From contig CALLBO010000026.1 in the NCBI GenBank assembly GCA_937998875.1, positions 41,440-105,439 on the forward strand: 64,000 nucleotides of DNA, read 5' to 3'. How positions within the stretch are numbered: position 1 is the first letter of the stretch; each line of letters starts with the position of its first letter. The notes beneath the pieces were generated by a model. It was not told the origin of the DNA. It searched no databases and was given only the letters and a program-made list of their open reading frames with translations. Positions 8,503 through 17,217 of the stretch are shown piece after piece. Position numbers and translations under genes: made by a program. The stretch comes from an uncultured Granulosicoccaceae bacterium. GTDB lineage: Bacteria; Pseudomonadota; Gammaproteobacteria; Granulosicoccales; Granulosicoccaceae.

Positions 8503-8998
8503 AAGTGCAATGAGCTCAAATCATCTGTTAGATGAAAGCTTGTAAACTAAATTGTGGGAGGCCTGGATTTAGAAGAAAATTAGAAGCCTGCCAGATTAGA
8601 TAGGTGGAGCCGGGCAACCTACATTTTTTGGATGTCGAAAACACTTGTTTTTCAAAACATCCAGCATCGTGAAATTTTGGTCAATATCCGTTGAGTCGGT
8701 TCCTGAAAACATAACAGTCTTTCACCCAACACGGGTCGCCCGGACGTATCAGTTTAAGTTCTTTTCGCCGCAAGTGCTCCTATGCTGTTAGCTTTCTCAA
8801 GGCTATCTGATAATTTTTTTCAAATTGTAAACTTGGCGTTCCATCTATTGCTTTTTCGGGTCATGACGTTATTATTGCATCTGTTATTTTTGCCGTGAGT
8901 TTTCTCTGTTCTGAATAAGCGCAGTCGAATCTGGCATAGAGATCATGGGTGCTGACATACAGGGCTCTGCTGCGCTGGCGCATTTACAGGTATTAATT
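8503..8998. other. Intergenic gap upstream of the repeat protein
   Basis: No gene is seen in these 496 bases. An imperfect hairpin lies at 8630-8662 (GGATGT...ACATCC, with inner GAAAAC/GTTTTTC). The region is A/T-rich and should hold the promoter of the secreted repeat protein, but I cannot single one out. Confidence 0.5.
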
Positions 8999-10702
8999 AT
9001 GAAGTCATGGATAAAACCAGTGCCGACCACGATTTGCAATAGATTCGCTGCGATGTTAATCGCGCTATTTTGCGGGGCTGGTCTACAGGCACAAACGCAA
9101 TATGATTTCACCATAGAGCCCAGTATCAACGCCTACTGTGAGGACACTGTTCCGCTTGGTGACGGATTTGGATGGAATGGCACATGTGGGTGCGATGTGG
9201 TGCCGGTATGGGAAGAGTTTGGGCGACGGGTAGCAGCATCAAACGGCATTCTGGCAATTGCCGCGAAAAACACACCGGAGAACTGTCCGGGAATCACGGC
9301 TACTGTTTCCATCTATGAGAAAAACTCATCTGGTCAATGGATAAAAGCTACAGAAGTTCCCGGGACCAGTGCTTCCATGGTCGACGATATGGTGCTAGTG
9401 AATTCCAATGCCTATCGCAAAATAAATAACGAATGGCAAGAACTGCGCTTAATCGATAACGATGAGTATCAATTTAAAGCCATTGACGGATTGCCAGGTA
9501 CCGTGGTCTCTACTAATTCTGCAACAAGAGCTTTGCGATTTTCAACCCGGGACATCAATGGTGTGGAAGTTACTCACAATGAAATACAGGCCTTACGAGG
9601 TGAGCGCTTTACCCACATCGTCATATCCGGTGATATCGCTGGTGCAAAGAATACTAATTGGATAAACGAGGTAGGGCGGCCACCAATTGGTGTGGTGCTG
9701 TTTCACAGGGATAGCAACGGTATATGGCAACGTGGTGAAACCATCGGCGCTGATGTGGATGATCCTGTCAACCATTTATTTACCGTGAATAACTCAGTAG
9801 TTTGGATTCCTCGCCTTGAAGATACTTTGAACACATGGACGTACACTGATGCAAATGGGTGGGAACAGACTTCCAGATACCAAGTGCAGGATTTGCCAAG
9901 ATATAGAGACACCGAGGGCTTCTCGTCTGATAAGTTTTTGTTGTTTTTTTCAGCCGGTTGGGGTGAGCGAAGCAGGTTAAGAACCTACTCCCATGACTAT
10001 GGCAGAAACTGGGTAGAACATGATCGATTCGAATTTGATCAATCAGGGTCGCAGTTGGAAGACACAGGTCATGGCATACAGAGTAGAAATATCGCCTTTG
10101 ACGGTGAACATATTTTATTTGGCTACAAAAGGGAAAACGTAGTCCAGGGGCTGACGGTTTCCGCTGACGGAAAAATAAGCCAACAGCTCGAAGGCTCATG
10201 CGACTACACCACCGCAGACCAATACGATGGTTACGGATGGAACCCGGTGACTCAAGAGTCTTGCCCGCCATTGGAAGGTACAGAGACGCAACGCCCTGTT
10301 ATTGATCAACCCTTAGCCTGCATTGACTCTGACGGTGATGGTTTTGGCTGGAACGGTGTAGAAACTTGTGTTCCAGGCGGAGGTGAGCTGCTTCCGGTTG
10401 CAAACCCACCTTTAGCATGTATAGACCGTGATGGTGATGGGTATGGCTGGAACGGTGTAGATACCTGTGTTCCAGACGAAGGTGAGGCGACATTGCCGGT
10501 AGAACAATCGTTCGCTTGCATAGACACCGACGGAGATGGTTTTGGATGGAACGGGATTGATACCTGTGTTCCAGACGGGGGCCAACCGCCACCGGTAGTA
10601 GATCAATCACTTGTATGTATAGATTCAGACGGAGACGGTTATGGCTGGACAGGTACACAGTCTTGTCGTGTTGATGCCCAGGGAAACATCATTATCCTTT
10701 AG
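8999..10702 (+). CDS. Secreted protein with four C-terminal DGDGxGWNG repeats
   Basis: A 567-residue exported protein. I start at the ATG at 8999 because AGG lies eight bases upstream and a signal peptide follows (FAAMLIALFCGAGLQAQ). Residues 60-400 look like a beta-rich domain, possibly propeller-like (repeated IYEKNSSGQWIKATE / LFHRDSNGIWQRGE strands). The C terminus has four copies of CIDxDGDGxGWNGxxTCVP spaced exactly 33 residues apart, plus diverged copies at the N terminus (GDGFGWNGTCGC) and near residue 408 (YDGYGWNPVTQ). The DxDGDG core resembles calcium loops, and the Cys pairs likely form disulfides. Such repeats occur in secreted proteins of marine gammaproteobacteria. Function unknown; surface binding or sensing is plausible. 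Confidence 0.8.
   Translation: MKSWIKPVPTTICNRFAAMLIALFCGAGLQAQTQYDFTIEPSINAYCEDTVPLGDGFGWNGTCGCDVVPVWEEFGRRVAASNGILAIAAKNTPENCPGITATVSIYEKNSSGQWIKATEVPGTSASMVDDMVLVNSNAYRKINNEWQELRLIDNDEYQFKAIDGLPGTVVSTNSATRALRFSTRDINGVEVTHNEIQALRGERFTHIVISGDIAGAKNTNWINEVGRPPIGVVLFHRDSNGIWQRGETIGADVDDPVNHLFTVNNSVVWIPRLEDTLNTWTYTDANGWEQTSRYQVQDLPRYRDTEGFSSDKFLLFFSAGWGERSRLRTYSHDYGRNWVEHDRFEFDQSGSQLEDTGHGIQSRNIAFDGEHILFGYKRENVVQGLTVSADGKISQQLEGSCDYTTADQYDGYGWNPVTQESCPPLEGTETQRPVIDQPLACIDSDGDGFGWNGVETCVPGGGELLPVANPPLACIDRDGDGYGWNGVDTCVPDEGEATLPVEQSFACIDTDGDGFGWNGIDTCVPDGGQPPPVVDQSLVCIDSDGDGYGWTGTQSCRVDAQGNIIIL
10310..10680 (+). repeat. Four in-frame 99-bp repeats
   Basis: Cysteine codons at 10319, 10418, 10517 and 10616 mark repeats of exactly 99 bp, each encoding CIDxDGDGxGW. 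The DNA copies have diverged at third positions while the protein is kept, which points to selection on the protein rather than a recent duplication. Confidence 0.9.
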
Positions 10703-10791
10703 CTCGACTAACGTCAGAAAAGTTTGGCTATTCTGATATGCCCCATATTCTGTTTAAACTTCGGTACAACTGCGTGACTGGCGAACGCTGA

Positions 10792-11733
10792 TTAGCTCTT
10801 TTTGAGCGTAGTGCCAGCCAGATGTTTAAGTACTAATAAAACCCCGCACAGGGTGTAGTAGCCGGAACTGTGTCCATGCTGTATGAGTGTTCCGATTGCT
10901 TGCTCAAGTTGTGACTTTATTGGTTGTACTTTTTCTGTTTGATCTTTTAACGACCCCTCAGTATTGAGATCTGACCGGTTCATTCGGATAGTCAATAAGT
11001 TGAGCATGGCATGCAAGTGTTCAATGGCTTGCCCTTCACACGCGGCCAGCAGATGTGCGTAGCTAATTTGACTGGTGTTGATCTCGGCGTGTTGTTTAAG
11101 CCATGTAACTAAACAGTCTGCAAGTTTAGGCAGGTCAAAATGGAAAGCTGCGATTAGCACACCGAGTAGAATATCGTCGCCTGCCGGTGTCAGGCCGTCA
11201 CCACAACCCAGCAAGCCGGTAAGTTCTGAAGGAACCGTATATTGCTCAGTCTCTCCGGGTGAGAGCAGACTTTTCGCAATCAGTGTCTGATAATAATTCA
11301 GACGTTGCAATGTTAGAGAATTGGTAACTCCTGGCAGGGTGTTTCTGATATGGCCTTCTGCCAGTAACCTGCTTTCTATTAGTGTTATACAGTCGGTAAA
11401 TGCGGGGCCAGGGTTGAGTGTGCGTGATAAGCTGACTTTCGCTGGCAGGCTCCACAGGCGGGCCTTAGTATTGTCGCAATTGTACAATTGCCCCAGAGTT
11501 AGTCTGTTGTTTGTATAACTCCAGGTATCGCCTACACGGAGCGCAGATAAATTGCTCAAGCGGGTGCGAATATTAACTGGCCCGTTAACGAGTGATTCTA
11601 CTCCCAGACAACATAGCGAATCACCGCCATTCAGATAAACGCTATTGTCGAACACGGCAATTATATTGCCATGTTTATAGTTCAAAACAATCTGTGCCAG
11701 TGATCCGTATTCCAGTACAGCAGACCTGATCAT
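10792..11733 (-). CDS. allH: DUF2877 protein, AllH/YlbF-like oxamate carbamoyltransferase subunit
   Basis: A 313-residue protein of the DUF2877 family. The segment LLGCGDGLTPAGDDILLGVL is the conserved core of this family. In Escherichia coli the homologue (YlbF/AllH) sits in the allantoin region next to FdrA and YlbE, and the three have been linked to oxamate carbamoyltransferase, which phosphorolyses oxalurate to oxamate and carbamoyl phosphate. Here it is the last gene of a six-gene minus-strand operon, 31 bases after fdrA. The order DUF1116-fdrA-DUF2877 and the carbamate kinase nearby support the same role. Family call is firm, subunit role follows from the E. coli work. Confidence 0.8.
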   Translation of the reverse strand: MIRSAVLEYGSLAQIVLNYKHGNIIAVFDNSVYLNGGDSLCCLGVESLVNGPVNIRTRLSNLSALRVGDTWSYTNNRLTLGQLYNCDNTKARLWSLPAKVSLSRTLNPGPAFTDCITLIESRLLAEGHIRNTLPGVTNSLTLQRLNYYQTLIAKSLLSPGETEQYTVPSELTGLLGCGDGLTPAGDDILLGVLIAAFHFDLPKLADCLVTWLKQHAEINTSQISYAHLLAACEGQAIEHLHAMLNLLTIRMNRSDLNTEGSLKDQTEKVQPIKSQLEQAIGTLIQHGHSSGYYTLCGVLLVLKHLAGTTLKKS

Positions 11734-11764
11734 GCTTATTCAATTAGCGCTATAGAGTGATAGG

Positions 11765-13291
11765 TCAGGATTGTTGGTTAATAACTTCCGCGGCCAGTTC
11801 TGCTGCAGCAACATTGCAGTTGCAAACCGTTATACCACTTGCCGTGAGTGCGTCACGTTGTTGATGCAGGCCTTGTGGATCGAATTCTGTGCCACAGACC
11901 GAGGCGATCACCACTGGTTTGTCTTTTGTATCGGTGACTTGCTGCATACTGTTTACGATCGCTTCGGCAGGGTTCTCATGCGCACCATAGCCAAGGACCA
12001 CATCAAGCAATATCACCGCAATGGACGGATCATCCAGCGATTGCTCGAACTCACTGACACGTACCAAAGGCTCCATCATCGGGTGCGGTCTGCCAACAGT
12101 GTACTCATCAGCGCCAAGATCAATAATCCTGTGAGCCGTTTCGCTGTCAGATGCTGAGGATCCCGGTGCGGGTGCATTAGATGTCGTTTTAATACCTGCG
12201 CGATTTAGAATCAGTTGTGACTCTGTGCAAAGAGTGCCACCGGTATAAAGTCCCACCAGTTTTCTACGTGAAGCAGATAAAGATCCCGTAAGTTCCTGCG
12301 CTAACTGCTGGGTATCGTGTCGGTCCAGGGTTTCACCGCTTGCAAGCTCTGCTGCGTTGCGTAAATCGCTGGCGTACCGAATACCCGTGACTTCTGAATC
12401 ACTGGCCTGGTTGAATACACACGCAACCACGGGCTTACCGCAGGCTGCAAGTTTTTCGAACACCAGGTTCGCCGTGTCTGGCCCTGGTGGTTTTGAGATC
12501 AACACTATCTGGTCAACGTTTTTATCATTGGCCAGAAGATCGATAGCGGTCAGAGTTGAGAGTCCGCCAACAGCATCGCTTAGGTCGCGACCACCCACAC
12601 CAATACCATGGGTAAGTTTCCCTCCAAGCCGCGTCAGTAGTACCGCGAACTCTTGAAGTCCGGTACCTGAAGCGGCTATCGCTGCGGTACGCGTTGCATC
12701 GGCAGAATTACCACCGTCAGGGGCCAATGCATTGGCAAATGCCAGCGGTACGCTATCAATATAAGCAGTGCCGCAGTCAGGGCCCATCACAATCAAGTCG
12801 TTCTGCCGAGCCAGATTTTTGAGTGAAGATTCCTGTTCAAGGCTGACATTATCACTGAAGATCATTACATTCAGGCCCAGTTCCAGCGCTGTTCGCGCTT
12901 CGCGTGCAGCATAGGTACCCGGTGTTGAGATCAATGCCAGATTTGCTTCGGGATAGGCAGTCAGACTACCGCGTAAGGTGCGCGCACGTGCTTCACTGGT
13001 GCTGGATTTCAGAGCCCCACCTTCCAGCGACTTATTGGCATGCGCCAGCGCCCGATTCGCATTCGATTTACCATCCGCACGCAAAGCGATCACCAGATCA
13101 TTCGGGCTGGCAGATTCGCCTGTGGAATCAAGTACACCGGCATCCTGCATAATTTGCAGGTTTGACGGTGTGCCAATCATAAGTACTGCTTCTTCTATAC
13201 CACCCATCGATGTTATTTCAGCAGACAAACGCATCAGCGCGACTGAGTCCAGGTAGAACCCCTTGCGCACTTCGTTAACAACCGTACTCAT
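11765..13291 (-). CDS. fdrA: FdrA protein, acyl-CoA-synthetase-like oxamate carbamoyltransferase subunit
   Basis: A 508-residue FdrA homologue. FdrA has the fold of the succinyl-CoA synthetase alpha chain; here LALISTPGTYAAREARTALE and LIVMGPDCGTAYIDSVPLAF are the nucleotide/CoA-like binding segments, and a second half-domain starts near RKLVGLYTGGTLC. In E. coli the FdrA-YlbE-YlbF set is associated with anaerobic use of allantoin through oxalurate. The gene starts 10 bases after the DUF1116 stop, so the two are surely co-transcribed. The length is normal, about 500-555 residues. No frameshift. Role in carbamoyl transfer is from family knowledge plus the operon. Confidence 0.85.
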   Translation of the reverse strand: MSTVVNEVRKGFYLDSVALMRLSAEITSMGGIEEAVLMIGTPSNLQIMQDAGVLDSTGESASPNDLVIALRADGKSNANRALAHANKSLEGGALKSSTSEARARTLRGSLTAYPEANLALISTPGTYAAREARTALELGLNVMIFSDNVSLEQESSLKNLARQNDLIVMGPDCGTAYIDSVPLAFANALAPDGGNSADATRTAAIAASGTGLQEFAVLLTRLGGKLTHGIGVGGRDLSDAVGGLSTLTAIDLLANDKNVDQIVLISKPPGPDTANLVFEKLAACGKPVVACVFNQASDSEVTGIRYASDLRNAAELASGETLDRHDTQQLAQELTGSLSASRRKLVGLYTGGTLCTESQLILNRAGIKTTSNAPAPGSSASDSETAHRIIDLGADEYTVGRPHPMMEPLVRVSEFEQSLDDPSIAVILLDVVLGYGAHENPAEAIVNSMQQVTDTKDKPVVIASVCGTEFDPQGLHQQRDALTASGITVCNCNVAAAELAAEVINQQS

Positions 13292-13301
13292 AATTTAGCA
13301 C

Positions 13302-14726
13302 TCACGAGGAAGATAACCTTTCAGATAGTGCAACGCAGGCTTTTTCAAAACATGCCAGCGGTGCGTTCACAACGCCGGCGCCTACCTGACCGATACCGGG
13401 CTCACGATGGGCTATGCCGGTATTTATGGTCGGCGTAATACCACTGTTAACTACTTTGCGGATATCGATTCCGGACGGGACGCCGGCAAAATCCATTGCC
13501 GGTATAGTCCATTCCGGATTGCGGGAGTAGGAAATCTCGGCCATTGAGTTGGTATACGCCATTGCATCAGCGGCTCCACCGGCCCCCACAAACCCGGCTA
13601 CTGCCGGAGAGGCTGCCATCGCAAATCCTCCCAGACCAATGGTTTCAACAATCGTTGAGTCGCCCATATCCGGGTTAGCGTCTTTTTCACTGAAGCCCGG
13701 AAAATACAATCCACGTGGCATCTCTACCGGTGCTGTAAACCACTCATCGCCACAGCCGCTAACGCGTATACCAAAGTCGGTTCCATTGCGCGACATCGCG
13801 GTGACAATTGATGAGCCATTAATATCCCGTACCGGATCCATGATCGCTTTACCCATTGCCATCGCGATATTCAGAAAAAACTGATCGTTACCGGCAATGA
13901 ATTTCAATACTTCATATGCCGTTTCCGGCTCGGCAACGCGTGCCATAGTGGGGGCGAGTTCGCGCAGGATTAAACTGGTGCAGGCAACATTGCGCTGATG
14001 CATTTCATCACCCATCGATAAGCCACGGGCGATAATGTTTTTCAGTCCGATGCCATCGCATGCCAGTAGCGTATCTGCCAAAAGCGGCCCCAGTGTAGAC
14101 TCCAGCCAGCGTAAGCGGTCGAGCACGGAATCATCATTGCCACCGAAGCGCATAACTTTGCCAAGTCCTTCATTGATGGCACAGTAACTCTTATTGCCGA
14201 AGGTTTTATTTTCAACCACCATTAGCGGCATCGACCGGGAAGTCATGCCAGTCATAGGGCCTACAGCACTGTGGTGGTGATTTGGTTCGAACTCTACTTT
14301 GCCACTGCCGGCCAGTGTCGCTGCAGCCTGAAGATCTTTTGCCCAGCCCTCCAGCACAATGACTCCGCAAATAGCGCCCTGCATAGGGCCACACATGTTT
14401 TCCCACTCGACTGGCGGGCCGGCATGCAATATTTTATGGTCGCCAAGACCTTCTATAACATCACCCGCCAACTGCACGTCGACCAACATAGGCTCGGCAG
14501 TATGCATTCTCGTGATTGCCTGGTCATTGGCCTCGGCGATCATTTTATCGAGATTGCCGGAGCTCAATGACTCGGCGGCGGCGAGTACGTTCAGATCTTT
14601 CGAGGCTGGTGGGCGCCAATCGACAGCAACCGCCTGTTGGCCCTGGGAATTAAGATCATCAATGAAACCTTGCAATCCCACTCCGATCACGCGGGGCCCG
14701 TTCTTTATAAGATCGTTGGCAGACAT
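13302..14726 (-). CDS. allG: DUF1116 protein, AllG/YlbE-like oxamate carbamoyltransferase subunit
   Basis: A 474-residue member of the DUF1116 (YlbE) family, which nearly always travels with FdrA. Recognisable segments are VDWRPPASKDLNVL near the N terminus, GPMQGAICGVIVLEGWA in the middle and SRNGTDFGIRVSGCGDEWFT later. It is cytoplasmic, with no membrane segments. It lies between the PucG-type aminotransferase and fdrA. Together with FdrA and DUF2877 it should make the enzyme that splits oxalurate with phosphate. Which subunit holds the active site cannot be read from sequence. Confidence 0.83.
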   Translation of the reverse strand: MSANDLIKNGPRVIGVGLQGFIDDLNSQGQQAVAVDWRPPASKDLNVLAAAESLSSGNLDKMIAEANDQAITRMHTAEPMLVDVQLAGDVIEGLGDHKILHAGPPVEWENMCGPMQGAICGVIVLEGWAKDLQAAATLAGSGKVEFEPNHHHSAVGPMTGMTSRSMPLMVVENKTFGNKSYCAINEGLGKVMRFGGNDDSVLDRLRWLESTLGPLLADTLLACDGIGLKNIIARGLSMGDEMHQRNVACTSLILRELAPTMARVAEPETAYEVLKFIAGNDQFFLNIAMAMGKAIMDPVRDINGSSIVTAMSRNGTDFGIRVSGCGDEWFTAPVEMPRGLYFPGFSEKDANPDMGDSTIVETIGLGGFAMAASPAVAGFVGAGGAADAMAYTNSMAEISYSRNPEWTIPAMDFAGVPSGIDIRKVVNSGITPTINTGIAHREPGIGQVGAGVVNAPLACFEKACVALSERLSSS

Positions 14727-14801
14727 AGTTGACCTGAATTGTTTGAGCTGGATTGTTAAGCTGGGGCGTACCGATGAGGACGCGAATAATCAAAGAGAAG
14801 A

Positions 14802-16031
14802 CTAAGCGGTTTTATTGTATACCGCTAATGCCGCATCCACCCCGGCACCAGCCGGTGCGCTGTGACCGTTGCGTCGCAGCGTCATTTCCAGTGCCGACAG
14901 GCAGGCCAGTACGTTATCTTTGCGACAGCCAAAACCCATCGTACCGATGCGCCATATCTTACCGTGTAACGGGCCAAATGAGGTACCAATCTCGATACCG
15001 AAATCATTCAGCATTTCGCCACGGACCTTATCGCCCTCTACGGTTTTTGGAATATAAACACCGGTGACATTAGGCATTTTGTTGGAGAGATCACCGAATA
15101 CTTCCAGATCCATTGCTTGCAGTCCATTCACGAGTGCGGTGCTTGTTTGTGCATGGCGCTCGAAACGATTCTCCCAGCCTTCTTTCAAGACAATGCGTGC
15201 GCACTCCCGCGCGGCGTATAACATTGAAGTGGCTTCTGTGTGGTGGTTTAGTCGCGATTCACTCCAGTAATCCATAATCATCGATAGATCAAAGTAGTTG
15301 GACTGTATCATCTCGCCGTCCGCAGCCTGATAGTCATCCGGCCGAATACCTTCCTCAATATGCTTTCTGGAGCGAACCAGTTCAGCAATACGTTCATTGA
15401 TGGTTATCGGTGCGATACCCGGTGGTCCGGACAAACACTTTTGCAGTCCGGCAGTGACGCCATCGATTTGCCAGTCGTCGGTATCGAGTGGCATTCCGGT
15501 GATTGAAGCCGTAGCGTCAACGCAGATAAGCACATCATGAGCGCGACATATTTTGCCTATCTCGGCCAATGGCTGAGCCATAGTGGTCGATGTATCTCCC
15601 TGCACACAAGCGACAACTTTTGGTCGGTGTTTTTTTATTGCATCTTCAATTTGTTGCGGTTCAAATACAGTTCCCCATTCAGTTTCAATGGTGATGACTT
15701 CAGCGTGGCAGCGAGTGGCAATCTCAGAGAGCAGATGTCCAAAACGTCCGAAGACAGGAACCAGTATTTTATCACCCGGGCTCAGGACCGATACCATTAC
15801 CGATTCAATTCCAGCGCGTGCGGTGCCATCTATAAGCATGGTCCACTGGTTTTTTGTGCAGAAAATACCGCGATAGAGCGACATTACTTCATTCATGTAC
15901 TCTGTAAAATGCGGATCGAACTGACCCAGCATAGGCATTGACATAGCGTTTAAAACCCGTGGATCAACTTCAACCGGGCCCGGTCCCATCAGGCGTCGTA
16001 CCGGCGGGTTTAAATCATCAAAAATATGCAT
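14802..16031 (-). CDS. pucG: PucG-type (S)-ureidoglycine-glyoxylate aminotransferase
   Basis: A 409-residue PLP-dependent class V aminotransferase. I start at MHIFDDLNPPVRRLMGPGP (16031), where the family begins, rather than at 16115. The PLP lysine is in GLQKCLSGPPG, preceded by the cofactor Asp in CVDATASITGMPLDTDDW. The family includes alanine-glyoxylate aminotransferases and Bacillus PucG, which transfers the amino group of ureidoglycine to glyoxylate, giving oxalurate and glycine. The GLQKC motif and the operon (allantoate amidohydrolase upstream, oxalurate-splitting proteins downstream) favour the PucG role. Serine- or alanine-glyoxylate activity is the alternative. Confidence 0.82.
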   Translation of the reverse strand: MHIFDDLNPPVRRLMGPGPVEVDPRVLNAMSMPMLGQFDPHFTEYMNEVMSLYRGIFCTKNQWTMLIDGTARAGIESVMVSVLSPGDKILVPVFGRFGHLLSEIATRCHAEVITIETEWGTVFEPQQIEDAIKKHRPKVVACVQGDTSTTMAQPLAEIGKICRAHDVLICVDATASITGMPLDTDDWQIDGVTAGLQKCLSGPPGIAPITINERIAELVRSRKHIEEGIRPDDYQAADGEMIQSNYFDLSMIMDYWSESRLNHHTEATSMLYAARECARIVLKEGWENRFERHAQTSTALVNGLQAMDLEVFGDLSNKMPNVTGVYIPKTVEGDKVRGEMLNDFGIEIGTSFGPLHGKIWRIGTMGFGCRKDNVLACLSALEMTLRRNGHSAPAGAGVDAALAVYNKTA

Positions 16032-16194
16032 AAGATATTTACCTGGAGGGCCTGCTATCGATAAAAGTATCGGTTGTCGGGCATCATAATACGAAGTGCT
16101 GTTGGTTTGAACCATGAACGGGTATATGAAAGCCGTGCTGAGGAAGAGGCATGTAACTCATTTCGCTAATCATAGTTCGCAGCCGATTTAGGTT

Positions 16195-17169
16195 TTAGCG
16201 TGTTATCTGGGTACCGGCAGTGCCAGCCAGCGCGGCGACTGCATCATCAAGGTGCGCAATAATGACGCGCTGCCCGCCGCCTTGTAAAAAGCCAATCGCA
16301 GCTTCTAATTTCGGCCCCATGCTGCCTTCGGCAAACTCACCGCCGGCCTGTAGTTTTTCCATTTCGTCCAACGATACGTCTGTTAATGCGCATTGGTTAT
16401 CCTGTCCGAAATTAAGGTAGACCTTATCGACGGCTGTGAGGATCATCAAGGTTTCAATTCCCAGTACATTAGCCATATGCGCTGAGCTTAGATCTTTATC
16501 GATCACAGCCTCCACACCGTGGCGAGTGCCGTCTTCATTGCGAACTACCGGAATGCCTCCACCGCCACCCGCTATCACGACAGCACCACTGCGGGCAATG
16601 GTTTCTATGAGCGATATATCAACGATGTGTTTTGGTCTCGGTGATGGCACCACATAACGCCAGCCGCGCCCGGAATCGTCTCGCATGGTCCAGCCAAGTT
16701 TCTTTTCGATATCGCGTGCATCTGCTTCACTATAAAAAGAACCGACCGGCTTAGTCGGATTATTGAAAGCCGGATCTTCCGGATCTACCTCTACCTGCGT
16801 CAGTAAACACACAACGTGACGAGAATTTCCTACATTTCGAAGTGCGTTTTCGAGGTTTTGCATCATCAGATAAGCAATGCCGCCCTGACTATGTGCAACG
16901 CACACATCCATGCTCATTGGCGGTATTGTGTCGCGCGAGAGAATTTGCCGCATTAAAATTTTTCCCACCACCGGCCCATTGCCGTGAGTGATCACTAATT
17001 CGTTATCGCTCTCAAGAATAGGCAGCAGCGCGTTGCCGGTTCTGACTGCAAACTCAATCTGCTGTTCGACAGTACCGGGACGCCGGGTCGGATGAATTGC
17101 ATTACCACCAACCGCAATCAGTATGCGATCTTTGGGGGAATTACCTGTTGTGTTATTTTCACCGGACAT
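16195..17169 (-). CDS. arcC: Carbamate kinase
   Basis: A 324-residue amino acid kinase family member. Motifs: ILIAVGGNAIHPTRR at the N terminus, VITHGNGPVVGKILMR, VIAGGGGGIPVVRNEDG, and the VDKDLSSAHMAN segment that contacts the nucleotide. It makes ATP, ammonia and CO2 from carbamoyl phosphate and ADP. In this operon it follows the M20 hydrolase and precedes pucG; carbamoyl phosphate would come from oxalurate phosphorolysis. It therefore matches E. coli YbcF (AllK) in role more than the arginine deiminase ArcC; no arcA or arcB is present here. Length is normal (about 310). Confidence 0.93.
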   Translation of the reverse strand: MSGENNTTGNSPKDRILIAVGGNAIHPTRRPGTVEQQIEFAVRTGNALLPILESDNELVITHGNGPVVGKILMRQILSRDTIPPMSMDVCVAHSQGGIAYLMMQNLENALRNVGNSRHVVCLLTQVEVDPEDPAFNNPTKPVGSFYSEADARDIEKKLGWTMRDDSGRGWRYVVPSPRPKHIVDISLIETIARSGAVVIAGGGGGIPVVRNEDGTRHGVEAVIDKDLSSAHMANVLGIETLMILTAVDKVYLNFGQDNQCALTDVSLDEMEKLQAGGEFAEGSMGPKLEAAIGFLQGGGQRVIIAHLDDAVAALAGTAGTQITR

Positions 17170-17217
17170 GTAGGTACAGCCTTAATTATTTATAGTAGAC
17201 AAAGCTGGCGGACTATT

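Noticed and set aside
8630..8662. Imperfect hairpin taken as a terminator
   Set aside because: No T-run on either strand and too far from the metallophosphoesterase stop to be convincing.
8884..9129. Minus-strand ORF over the start of the repeat protein
   Set aside because: Overlaps the signal peptide region of a well-supported gene and has no ribosome binding site.
9780..10658. Several minus-strand ORFs across the repeat protein, including a repetitive one
   Set aside because: Their repeats mirror the 99-bp DNA repeats of the plus-strand gene; codon use and composition are not protein-like.
10310..10680. Regular repeats that could suggest a CRISPR array
   Set aside because: The 99-bp period is in frame and conserved at protein level; no constant repeats with unique spacers.
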